Below, piece after piece: positions 18,538-26,103 of a DNA stretch of 64,000 nt. Origin of the DNA: Myxococcales bacterium (GTDB lineage Bacteria; Myxococcota_A; Polyangia; Polyangiales; Polyangiaceae). Position numbers and translations under genes: made by a program. Where the stretch lies: contig JACPVJ010000082.1 in the NCBI GenBank assembly GCA_016191785.1, forward strand, positions 124,001 through 188,000. Reading direction: 5' to 3'. Below the pieces are notes generated by a model. That model saw only the letters and a list, made by a program, of their open reading frames with translations. It had not been told where the DNA came from and made no database searches. Position 1 is the first letter of the stretch. Each line of letters opens with the position of its first letter.

Positions 18538-19344
18538 ATGGAGAGTGGCAGCCCTAGCGGGAAGCCCGACGAGCCACAGGCGCTCGAGGCTGCGCTCGGC
18601 CATTTCCGTGACGCGCTGGGCAGCGTGAAGAACCTGGAGCAGGGCCTGCACAGCGTGCGCGTCGGGCCGCGATCGATCGAGAGCGTGCTGCCCGACGTGC
18701 GCGATTCGTGCGCTGCAATCGAGTCCAGCGCGCGGGAAGTGCTGGACCGGGTCGCGCGGCGCCTGCCCGACCGCACGGCGGTCGACGAGCTGCTCGCGTG
18801 GCTGGGCCCGCGCGCGCGAGAGCTCGACCGGGTGCTGACCGCCGCGCTGGGCAAACCCGTCAACGCCAAGGCCCGCCTCGGCCTCGAGCAAGACGTCGCA
18901 CGCCTCTCGCGCGAGCTCGAAGCGGGGCGCGCGCTGGTGGACCTCTTGGACGACGCGGTGCGGGGGAGCCGCTTCCCGCTGGATCTAGCCGAGCTCGTGC
19001 GCCACGCCCGGGTCTCGCGGGACGCCAGCGCTCACATCGAGGCGCGCGTGGCCCCAGGCCTCAGCGGCGAGGTCCTGGTCAACCCGCGCGTCTGCGGACT
19101 CGTGATGGGGATCGGCGCGAGCCTGGTGCACCAGCGCTCCGGGTCGACACCCATCGTCAGCCGCGGCACGGACGCCTGCCTGGTGATCGGCGTCGAAGGG
19201 GCGGGCACCGAGGTGGTGTTGCTTCCCACGGTCACGTTGCTCGCGCCCACGTTGTCGTGCGCCCGCGCCGCCGCGCGAGCGTGCGGGCTCGGCTTGAGGT
19301 GGGACGAAGCCGCGGCACGCTTCTCGGTCACCTTGCCGCCGTGA
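18538..19344 (+). CDS. Hypothetical protein, possibly a degenerate histidine-kinase/phosphotransfer-like fold
   Basis: The 268-residue protein lacks a signal peptide and membrane segments. Residues about 15-150 are long amphipathic helices (LEAALGHFRDALGSVKNLEQ). Residues about 150-265 look like a reduced GHKL-ATPase fold (ELVRHARVSRDASAHI, then EVLVNPRVCGLVMGI, resembling the 'D..L..VL.NL..NA' helix of histidine kinases), but without a recognisable N-box or glycine-rich lid. This layout recalls ChpT-like phosphotransferases, though sequence similarity is too weak to assert it. It lies 18 bp after ndk and 33 bp before dapD, so it is probably expressed with them. Confidence 0.6.
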   Translation: MESGSPSGKPDEPQALEAALGHFRDALGSVKNLEQGLHSVRVGPRSIESVLPDVRDSCAAIESSAREVLDRVARRLPDRTAVDELLAWLGPRARELDRVLTAALGKPVNAKARLGLEQDVARLSRELEAGRALVDLLDDAVRGSRFPLDLAELVRHARVSRDASAHIEARVAPGLSGEVLVNPRVCGLVMGIGASLVHQRSGSTPIVSRGTDACLVIGVEGAGTEVVLLPTVTLLAPTLSCARAAARACGLGLRWDEAAARFSVTLPP

Positions 19345-19377
19345 CGGATTTCGTTCAGCTCCCGCGCGAACCGAGCT

Positions 19378-20217
19378 ATGTCCCGAGGCGCCGTGGAAGC
19401 TTCCGAAGTCCGCCCGCTGATCGAGGCTGCGTTCGCTGAAAGAAAGCTGCTGGCAGAGCCCCGTCACCGCGCGGCAGTGCACGAAGCCCTCGCCCTGCTC
19501 GACGCCGGCAAGATCCGCGTCGCGTCGTCCGTCGCCCCCGGCAAGTGGGAGACCCACGCCTGGGTGAAGCAGGCCGTGCTGCTCTACTTCGGTGTCACCG
19601 AGATGCGCCGCCTGCGCGCCGGCCCGATCGAGTTTCACGACAAGATCCCGCTCAAGCAAGGCCTCGAGGCCGCCGGCGTGCGGGTGGTGCCCCCGGGCAC
19701 GGTGCGCTACGGCGCGTTCGTCGAAGCCGGCGCCATCATCATGCCGGGGTACGTCAACATCGGCGCTTGGGTGGGCAGCGGAACCATGGTGGACACCTGG
19801 GCGACGGTGGGCTCGTGCGCCCAGATCGGCAAGAACTGCCACCTGTCGGGTGGCGTGGGCATCGGCGGCGTGCTCGAGCCACCGGGGGCCCAGCCGGTGA
19901 TCGTGGAAGACGGCTGCTTCATCGGCTCACGGGCCATCATCGTCGAGGGCGTGATGATCGAGAGCGAGGCGGTCGTCGGCGCCGGCGTCACCCTGACGGC
20001 CTCGACCGCCATCATCGACGTCACGGGCAGCGAGCCCGTCGAGCACCGGGGGCGGGTCCCCGCTCGAAGCGTGGTGATCCCCGGGATGCGCCCCAAGAAA
20101 TTCCCCGCGGGCGAGTACATGGTGCCCTGCGCGCTGATCATCGGGCAGCGGAAAGACAGCACCGACAAGAAGACGAGCTTGAACGCGGCCCTCCGAGAGT
20201 TCAACGTTCCGGTCTGA
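19378..20217 (+). CDS. dapD: 2,3,4,5-tetrahydropyridine-2,6-dicarboxylate N-succinyltransferase
   Basis: The 279-residue protein shows the DapD signature. An N-terminal helical part holds KQAVLLYF. A left-handed beta-helix of hexapeptide repeats follows (MPGYVNIGAWVGSGTMVDTW, QIGKNCHLSGGVGIGGVLEP), with the conserved GSRAIIVEG and the C-terminal GMRPKKFPAGEYMVPCALII. It transfers succinyl from succinyl-CoA in the succinylase branch of lysine and diaminopimelate synthesis. Its stop overlaps the dapE start by one base (TGATG), so both steps are translated together. Confidence 0.96.
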   Translation: MSRGAVEASEVRPLIEAAFAERKLLAEPRHRAAVHEALALLDAGKIRVASSVAPGKWETHAWVKQAVLLYFGVTEMRRLRAGPIEFHDKIPLKQGLEAAGVRVVPPGTVRYGAFVEAGAIIMPGYVNIGAWVGSGTMVDTWATVGSCAQIGKNCHLSGGVGIGGVLEPPGAQPVIVEDGCFIGSRAIIVEGVMIESEAVVGAGVTLTASTAIIDVTGSEPVEHRGRVPARSVVIPGMRPKKFPAGEYMVPCALIIGQRKDSTDKKTSLNAALREFNVPV

Positions 20218-21278
20218 TGCGGCTCGCCCAAACGCTGCTCTGGCTGTGCCAGACCCCATCGTTCATCGGGGACGAACGCCCGCTGTGCGACGCGGTCGCG
20301 GCTCGCCTGTCCACTCTGTCGCTCGCGGCACCGGTGCGGCGCTTCGGCGATTCACTGGTCGTGCCGCTCAGCCGCGACACGGGCGGGCCGAAGATCGCGC
20401 TGATCGGCCACCTGGACGTCGTCCGCACGGAGCACGAGCATGCGCCCCGCATCGAGGGGGACCGCCTGTACGGCCCGGGGGCCGCCGACATGAAGAGCGG
20501 GCTCACGCTGATGCTCGACCTCGCCGAGCGCCCCGAGCGCCCCCGCGTGGACCTGACGCTGGTCTTCTATGCACGCGAAGAGGGTCCCTATGCCGAGAAC
20601 GAGCTGGGCGTGGTGCTCGACGAAGACCCGGAGCTCTCCCGGGTGGACTTCGCCATCGCGCTCGAGCCCAGCGACAACAAGCTCCAGCTGGGGTGCAGTG
20701 GCTCGGTGCACGCGAAGGTTCGCTTCCAGGGTCGGACCGCCCACTCGGCGCGACCCTGGCAGGGTGACAACGCCATCCACAAGGCCGCGGGCCTCTTGGC
20801 CCGGCTCGGCGCCCTCGAACCCGAGCGGGTGAGCATCGACGACCTCGAGTGGGCCCACGTGACCAGCGCGACCATGGCCAGCGGCGGGCGCGGGCGCAAC
20901 GTGATCCCCGATCAGTTCGAGCTGAACCTGAATCGCCGCTTCGGCCCCGACCGGGACCTCGAGCGAGTCCAGCAAGAGCTCTTGGCGCTGGTCGCCGGCG
21001 AGGCCGAGGTCGAGTTCATCGATCTTTCTCCGGCCGCGCCTCCGCTCCGGCACCACCCGCTGGTCGAGGCCCTGGCGGCGAGCGGGGTCCACGCGGTCGA
21101 GCCAAAACAGGCCTGGACCGACGTCGCGCGCTTCGCACGGCTGGGTGTGCCCGCGGTCAACTTCGGGCCCGGAACGCAGGCGCAGGCCCACCAGAAGAAC
21201 GAATGGACCTCGCTCTCGGGGCTAGCCCTCGGCCAGCGCATCCTCAGGCGGTTCCTCGAGCACGCCGAGGCAAGATGA
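20217..21278 (+). CDS. dapE: Succinyl-diaminopimelate desuccinylase (M20 peptidase family)
   Basis: ATG 20217 overlaps the dapD stop. The 353-residue protein has the M20 di-zinc pattern: GHLDVV, GAADMKSG with the bridging Asp, YAREEGPYAENE with the catalytic Glu pair, a dimerisation-domain histidine (RTAHSARPW), and a final AHQKNEW. Being next to dapD makes DapE the natural assignment: it removes succinate to give LL-diaminopimelate for cell wall and lysine. Its stop overlaps the fdhD start (ATGA), which adds a functionally unrelated gene to the same transcript. Confidence 0.93.
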   Translation: MRLAQTLLWLCQTPSFIGDERPLCDAVAARLSTLSLAAPVRRFGDSLVVPLSRDTGGPKIALIGHLDVVRTEHEHAPRIEGDRLYGPGAADMKSGLTLMLDLAERPERPRVDLTLVFYAREEGPYAENELGVVLDEDPELSRVDFAIALEPSDNKLQLGCSGSVHAKVRFQGRTAHSARPWQGDNAIHKAAGLLARLGALEPERVSIDDLEWAHVTSATMASGGRGRNVIPDQFELNLNRRFGPDRDLERVQQELLALVAGEAEVEFIDLSPAAPPLRHHPLVEALAASGVHAVEPKQAWTDVARFARLGVPAVNFGPGTQAQAHQKNEWTSLSGLALGQRILRRFLEHAEAR

Positions 21279-22102
21279 GCGCCGCGGCGCTGGCCCGGCG
21301 AGCCGCCGTGCGTCACCGGGCCGACGGTGGCTCCGAGCAGCTCGACGAGGCCGTGGTGGTGGAAGAGCCCCTCGAGATCCGCATCGCCGGCGAGACGTTC
21401 GCGATCACCATGCGGACCCCCGGACACGATGCCGAGCTCGCCGCGGGCCTGTTGCTCTCGGAAGGGCTGATTCAGAGTCGACGCGATCTGGGAGGCCTGG
21501 CCCACTGCGGTCGACCCGGCGACGAGGGGTACGGCAACACCCTCGAGATCACCTCCGCCCCGGGGGCCCGCCTCGACGCCGAGCGCATCGACCTCGGGCG
21601 CCGTGGCACGCTGACGACCGCCAGCTGCGGGGTCTGCGGCCGTCGAAGCATCGACGATCTGATGGCGCGCGTCGGCGAGAGCGTCGACTCGACTCGGTTC
21701 GACCGCGAGGTGCTGAGGGCGCTCACTGATCGGCTCTCGTCGGAGCAGCCCGTGTTCGCCCACACCGGCGGGCTGCACGCCGCCGGCGTCGCGGATGCGT
21801 CGGGCGCGTGGTGCGTGGTGCGCGAGGACGTGGGCCGTCACAACGCGGTCGACAAGGTCGTCGGGCGCCTGCTATTCGACGACGCCCTACCCGGTCGCGG
21901 GCAGGTGCTGGTCGTCTCGGGGCGCAGCTCCTTCGAGATCGTACAGAAGGCCGCGGCGGCGGGCTTCGCTGGGCTGGTGTCGGTGTCCGCGCCAACCTCG
22001 CTGGCTGTAGCCACGGCCGAGCGCGCGGGGCTCACGCTGATCGGGTTTTCCCGCGGGGGAGCGTTCAACGTGTACGCGGGCGCCTGGCGCGTGGCACCCT
22101 GA
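21275..22102 (+). CDS. fdhD: Formate dehydrogenase accessory sulfurtransferase FdhD
   Basis: The 275-residue protein has the FdhD hallmarks. EEPLEIRIAGETFAITMRTPG is followed by the cysteine pair in TASCGVCGRRS (C118 and C121), which relays sulfur from the cysteine desulfurase to the molybdenum cofactor, and by HTGGLHAAG, EDVGRHNAVDKVVG and VVSGRSSFEIVQKA. It is required for active formate dehydrogenase. No formate dehydrogenase gene is in this window. Translation is coupled to dapE by an ATGA overlap, an unusual partnership. Confidence 0.95.
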   Translation: MSAAALARRAAVRHRADGGSEQLDEAVVVEEPLEIRIAGETFAITMRTPGHDAELAAGLLLSEGLIQSRRDLGGLAHCGRPGDEGYGNTLEITSAPGARLDAERIDLGRRGTLTTASCGVCGRRSIDDLMARVGESVDSTRFDREVLRALTDRLSSEQPVFAHTGGLHAAGVADASGAWCVVREDVGRHNAVDKVVGRLLFDDALPGRGQVLVVSGRSSFEIVQKAAAAGFAGLVSVSAPTSLAVATAERAGLTLIGFSRGGAFNVYAGAWRVAP

Positions 22103-22176
22103 GCCGCCCGGGGGGTGTAAGCCCAGCCGGCGGCCGGTCGTTCTTCGGGCGTCGGAAGGAAAAGCGGGAGTCAGTC

Positions 22177-23040
22177 ATGCGAAAGTCAACGATTCTGGGC
22201 GTCTTGGCAGCGGGCTTGATGGCGGCGGGGTGCGCCGGAGGAGGGTCGCGGTCGTACGCCCCCGCCTCGCCGGGCGCGCAAGAGCCGGCGAGCTACGGCG
22301 AGTCGAAGGCCGCGAGCCCCGCCGGGGCCCCGTCCCCGGCCGCCGAGAGCGCGCCGATGAGCGGCGACGTCGCCAAAGCCGAGCGGCCGGGCCTGGGCAC
22401 CGAGTGGGGTGAGAACCGCGAGAGCCGCGTGTCGACCTCGGCGTTCTTCCGCGAGCGCCCGGATCAGCCCTTCGACGTGGTCAAGATGTTCTACAACGAC
22501 TCCGAAGGCGTTCGTGCGATGGCCCGCCGGGCCGGCGTGAGCGACTTCCGCGACAGCTCGGGTCGCTCGACTCGAGGTGCCGTCACGGTGCGCCTGCTCG
22601 ATGGCAGCGGCCGCCCCCTCGAGGGCTTCAGCTCGAGCGGGAACACCTACGTCGTCGGTGACCACGGACAGCGCTACATCATCCAGATCAAGAACAACAC
22701 CGGCGTGCGCTTCGAGGCGGTGACCACGGTCGACGGCCTGGACGTGATCAACGGGCGCTCGGGTGCGTACTCGAACCGCGGCTACATCATCAACGGTTTC
22801 TCGACGGTCGAGATCGATGGCTGGCGCCGGAGCACCGACACCGTCGCCGCGTTCCGCTTCGGTCGCGTGGGAGAGTCCTACGCCGCCAAGAAAGGCGAAG
22901 ACCGCCACGTGGGCGTGATCGGCGTGGCGCTCTTCGAGGAGCGCGGAGCCAGCTTCCCCTGGAACCAGGGCGAGGTCGACAAGCGCCACAATGCCGATCC
23001 CTTCCCCGGCCAGTTCGCCAAGCCGCCGGGCCAAGACTGA
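22177..23040 (+). CDS. Conserved lipoprotein with beta-rich domain
   Basis: ATG 22177 is preceded by a GGGAG sequence. The 287-residue product starts with a lipoprotein signal (LAAGLMAAGC), followed by a Pro/Ala/Ser-rich tether to about residue 70. A globular domain follows with a repeated-strand look (GAVTVRLLDGSGRPLEGF, RYIIQIKNNTGVRFEAV, STVEIDGWRRS, HVGVIGVALFEERG). I recognise this as a widespread conserved hypothetical domain but cannot assign a function. The protein is expected in the envelope. The gene is followed by the clearest intrinsic terminator of the window. Confidence 0.8.
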   Translation: MRKSTILGVLAAGLMAAGCAGGGSRSYAPASPGAQEPASYGESKAASPAGAPSPAAESAPMSGDVAKAERPGLGTEWGENRESRVSTSAFFRERPDQPFDVVKMFYNDSEGVRAMARRAGVSDFRDSSGRSTRGAVTVRLLDGSGRPLEGFSSSGNTYVVGDHGQRYIIQIKNNTGVRFEAVTTVDGLDVINGRSGAYSNRGYIINGFSTVEIDGWRRSTDTVAAFRFGRVGESYAAKKGEDRHVGVIGVALFEERGASFPWNQGEVDKRHNADPFPGQFAKPPGQD

Positions 23041-23068
23041 TTCCAGTCCCGAGTCCCCTCCCCGACAC

Positions 23069-23098
23069 GCCGGGTCCCGAAAGGGGCCCGGCTTTTTT
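23069..23098 (+). terminator. Intrinsic terminator
   Basis: The arms GCCGGGTCCC (23069-23078) and GGGGCCCGGC (23083-23092) pair over ten positions with one G-U wobble around a GAAA loop. Six T residues follow at 23093-23098. It lies 28 bp after the lipoprotein stop, and the T run touches the stop codon of the convergent gene. Confidence 0.9.
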
Positions 23099-23670
23099 CA
23101 TTCCTCGGCGGGTCGAGCAAGACGCGCCGAGAGCGCCGAGAGCGGCTCGCTCTTCCCGCGGCGGATCCAGATCTCGAGGGGCGCAGAGGGGTCGGCCCCC
23201 GGCTCGAGCGTGACCTCGCCCAGCCAGCGACGGGCGAAGGCGCCGACCTCGTCGGACAGCCTCCGGAACGTCTCGGGCGTGTTCGGTGCGTTCAGGCGAT
23301 CGAGCACCCGAATCCTGAGCTCGTCGGTCCGGAAGCGAACGGCCGGCAGCGCCGCCTGCACCTGCTGCGCAGCCGCGAGCAGGCGCTCGGCGACGTCGAG
23401 GAGACGCCGATCGTCCGGCGCAGCGTCCCGCTTGCGAACCGCGGCGAAGCGGAGCCCCTCGGGCGTGACCTCGATCACGTAGTCGCTCGCGTGCCCCACC
23501 AAGACGACCGCGGGCGCGTTCTTCACGTGGCCGTAGCGCGCGACGTCCACCAGCACCTCGCCCAGCGATCCGTCGCGGATGATCGCGTGAAACACCGGGA
23601 CCACGGCCTCGGGGTCGGGCAGCGTCCCGGCTTCGATCGGGATCGAGAGCTCGATGCGTCGGGCTTTCAT
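23098..23670 (-). CDS. Conserved hypothetical protein next to the sulfite/nitrite reductase
   Basis: ATG 23670 (protein beginning MKARRIELSIPIEAG) is preferred because it begins 4 bp after the reductase gene ends; the longer frame overlaps that gene. The 190-residue protein is soluble, with an N-terminal part resembling a small alpha/beta domain (VVPVFHAIIRDGSLGEVLVDV) and a C-terminal helical part ending in EIWIRRGK. No catalytic motif is recognised. The tight spacing implies one transcript with the reductase, so an accessory role in sulfite or nitrite reduction is possible. Confidence 0.72.
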   Translation of the reverse strand: MKARRIELSIPIEAGTLPDPEAVVPVFHAIIRDGSLGEVLVDVARYGHVKNAPAVVLVGHASDYVIEVTPEGLRFAAVRKRDAAPDDRRLLDVAERLLAAAQQVQAALPAVRFRTDELRIRVLDRLNAPNTPETFRRLSDEVGAFARRWLGEVTLEPGADPSAPLEIWIRRGKSEPLSALSARLARPAEE

Positions 23671-23674
23671 GCCA

Positions 23675-25939
23675 TCACTCGGCCGCCGTGGGCGACGTCT
23701 GCGCCACCAGCTTGGCGTGACAAGCATGGGCGGCATCCAAGAAGAGCTGGGCCTCTTCGATCAGCTGGTGCGCGACGTCATGCGTCGCCGACGCGGGCGG
23801 CTCGGCCTGGGCGTTGAACAGGTAGTGGGCGAACTTTCCGCCGACGAACGGATCGAAGAACAGCTTGGTGTCGTAGAAGTGGACGCGAAACTCACGCACC
23901 ACCTCGGCGGCGTCTTCCGAGACGTTGGGGTTGCGCTCGTGGGCCAAGGCCCGCGCCGCTTGCAGCATGGCGCTCAGGGCACGCCGGGCGGCGCCGGCAG
24001 GCTCGCCTTGATCGAGCAAGAGCTGCGCCTCGAAGACCTCGCGCTCGCTGGCCGCGAGGCCCATCTCGAGGTAGCTGACCACGGCGCCAGCGCACTCGCC
24101 TTCACCGATGTCGCCGATGGTGTACTCGCGCGGGTCGCCCCAATCCGAGTAGTACGACGGGTCGACGTCGTAGGGCGGAACGTGGGCGTGAGCGTCCACG
24201 AGGGCGCGGATCTCTTTCTTGCCGACCCGCTGGACCCAGTCCCGAAACACGTCCCCGTCCGCGCGCTCGGCGGCGTACCGCGCGACCAAAGCGTCGACCA
24301 GCTTGGGGACGTTTTTCGAAGGCACGGCGCCGATGGCGAGGCCGAAAGCCCCCGCGTTGTCGGTCCACTGACCGCCGACCACCAGCTGGAAGTGCGGGAC
24401 GCGTCGGCCGTTCACCACCCGGCTGACGCCCAAGAAGCCGATGTCAGCGACGTGGTGCTGCGCGCACGAGTTGTAACACCCGCTGCACTTGACGTGCAGC
24501 TCGCGTGCCGCCGGCGCGTCGATCACCCGAAGGCGACGGCGAAGCTCGGCCGACAGGCCGCGTGACGAAGAGATCCCGAGCTTGCACGTGTCGGTGCCGG
24601 GGCACGACGTCACGTCGGCGATGGTCCCGGCGTCCCCGTCCCCCAGCCCGACTTGCTCGAGGGCGGCGTACAGCGCCGGCAAGTCGGCCTCGCTCACCCA
24701 GCGGAAGAGGAGGTTCTGGTCGACGGTCGTTCGCAGGGTGTCGCCGGTGAGCAGGCGCGCGACGGCAGCGACGGCGCGCGCTTGGCGGCTGGTGAGATCG
24801 CCGAGCGGCAAGGACACCGTCGCCGTGGTGTATCCGGCCTGCTTCTGCCCGCGGACGTTGTCCGCGCGCCAGCGCGCGAACCCTGCGCCCGCCGCGCGCG
24901 CCGCCTCGGCCGAGAGGGGGGCGCCGGCCCGAAGCGGGCGCTCGTCGCCCGCGCCCAGAGCCTCGAGGAAGGCCGTCCAGCGGGGGTCGGGGCGCAACTT
25001 CGCGCGCTCGTCGCGGACGAGGCGGCGGAACTCCTCGATGCCCAGGCGTTTGACCAAGAACTTGAGGCGCGCGCGCTGCCGGTTCTCGCGCTCGCCCAGC
25101 CGCGCGAAGACGCGGCACACGGCCTGGGACACCGGTAGAAGCTCGGTCTCGGGGGTGAACTCTTCGAGCAGCTGCGCGGCCTGGGGAACGGCGCCCAAGC
25201 CCCCGCCGACGAACAGCTGGAACCCCCGCTCGACCCTCTCGCCGACCGCTCGCGTGGTGGCGATGGCCCCGATGTCGTGGAAGCTGGTCAAGCCGCACGC
25301 GCTCTGCCGACACCCCGAGAACGCGACCTTGAACTTGCGACCCATGTCTTGCACGTCGTCGTGGCCGAGCAAGAAGAACGCCAGCGCGTGGGCGTAGGGC
25401 GTGGTGTCGAAGGCTTCGCCCGAGCAAACGCCCGCGCTGGTGCACTGCGTGACGTTACGCACCGAGTTGCCGCACGCTTCTCGACTGGTGATGCCCACCG
25501 CCGCGAGCCGCCGCATCAAATCGGGGGTGTCCTCGATGTGGACGAAGTGCAGCTGCACGTCCTGCCGGGTGGTCACGTGCAAGATCCCGTCGGAGTACTC
25601 TTCAGCCAGCTCGGCCATCGCTTCGAGCTGCTCGGCCGAGAGCTTCCCGTAGGGCACCTTGAGCCGCATCATGCCGGGCGCGTCCCAGACCGTGCCGGGG
25701 CCCTTGGTTGGGCGCTCGGGAAACGCCAGCTCTTGGGCCTTCTGACCGTCCTGGCGGTGGCCGTTGTCGTACCGCTGGCCGTAGGCTCCGCGCCGGAGCC
25801 GCGTCTCGGCGAAGAGCTTCTCTTCGATCTTGCCGCGCTGGCGAAGCTCGAGCTGCGTCTCGAACACGTCGATCTCGCGGCTCCAGTCCTGCCGCGTGCG
25901 GGCGGCGAGGCGCTCTTTCCAGCTCGGGTCGGCTGCCAT
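23675..25939 (-). CDS. Ferredoxin-type sulfite/nitrite reductase with extra C-terminal helical domain
   Basis: The start ATG 25939 gives MAADPSWKERLAARTRQDW; the longer frame adds only leader sequence. The 754-residue protein has the two repeated halves of siroheme reductases and the [4Fe-4S]/siroheme ligands C446 and C452 (TSCPGTDTCKLG) with C488 and C492 (CSGCYNSC). It reduces sulfite to sulfide or nitrite to ammonia; the two cannot be separated by eye. The family usually ends near residue 630-650, but here about 110 more residues form a helical domain (about 650-754) that looks HEPN-like. The gene is divergent from proS, and a trans-sulfuration-type PLP enzyme lies close by, favouring sulfur assimilation. 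Confidence 0.88.
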   Translation of the reverse strand: MAADPSWKERLAARTRQDWSREIDVFETQLELRQRGKIEEKLFAETRLRRGAYGQRYDNGHRQDGQKAQELAFPERPTKGPGTVWDAPGMMRLKVPYGKLSAEQLEAMAELAEEYSDGILHVTTRQDVQLHFVHIEDTPDLMRRLAAVGITSREACGNSVRNVTQCTSAGVCSGEAFDTTPYAHALAFFLLGHDDVQDMGRKFKVAFSGCRQSACGLTSFHDIGAIATTRAVGERVERGFQLFVGGGLGAVPQAAQLLEEFTPETELLPVSQAVCRVFARLGERENRQRARLKFLVKRLGIEEFRRLVRDERAKLRPDPRWTAFLEALGAGDERPLRAGAPLSAEAARAAGAGFARWRADNVRGQKQAGYTTATVSLPLGDLTSRQARAVAAVARLLTGDTLRTTVDQNLLFRWVSEADLPALYAALEQVGLGDGDAGTIADVTSCPGTDTCKLGISSSRGLSAELRRRLRVIDAPAARELHVKCSGCYNSCAQHHVADIGFLGVSRVVNGRRVPHFQLVVGGQWTDNAGAFGLAIGAVPSKNVPKLVDALVARYAAERADGDVFRDWVQRVGKKEIRALVDAHAHVPPYDVDPSYYSDWGDPREYTIGDIGEGECAGAVVSYLEMGLAASEREVFEAQLLLDQGEPAGAARRALSAMLQAARALAHERNPNVSEDAAEVVREFRVHFYDTKLFFDPFVGGKFAHYLFNAQAEPPASATHDVAHQLIEEAQLFLDAAHACHAKLVAQTSPTAAE

Positions 25940-26103
25940 CGGCTCTGGCCGAGGTATTATCCGCAATTTCCGCCATGACAAGTCAGGAATCCACGACAGG
26001 CACCAAAGCCTCACAATTTGTGCCGTTTCGTTCCAGCTAATAGCGCACCATTTCAGTCAAGAAAGGGGTTTCTCGGCGCGTTCATGCTAGGAGCCGGACC
26101 GCC
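25940..26103. promoter_or_regulatory. Divergent regulatory region between the reductase and proS
   Basis: This 164-bp gap is distinctly AT-richer than its surroundings, as expected of a promoter region. For the minus gene, a -10-like GATAAT is found at 25956-25961 (reverse strand), 16 nt before its ATG. For proS, GCTAGGAG just upstream of ATG 26104 may serve as a ribosome-binding site. No perfect long inverted repeat was seen. Confidence 0.35.
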
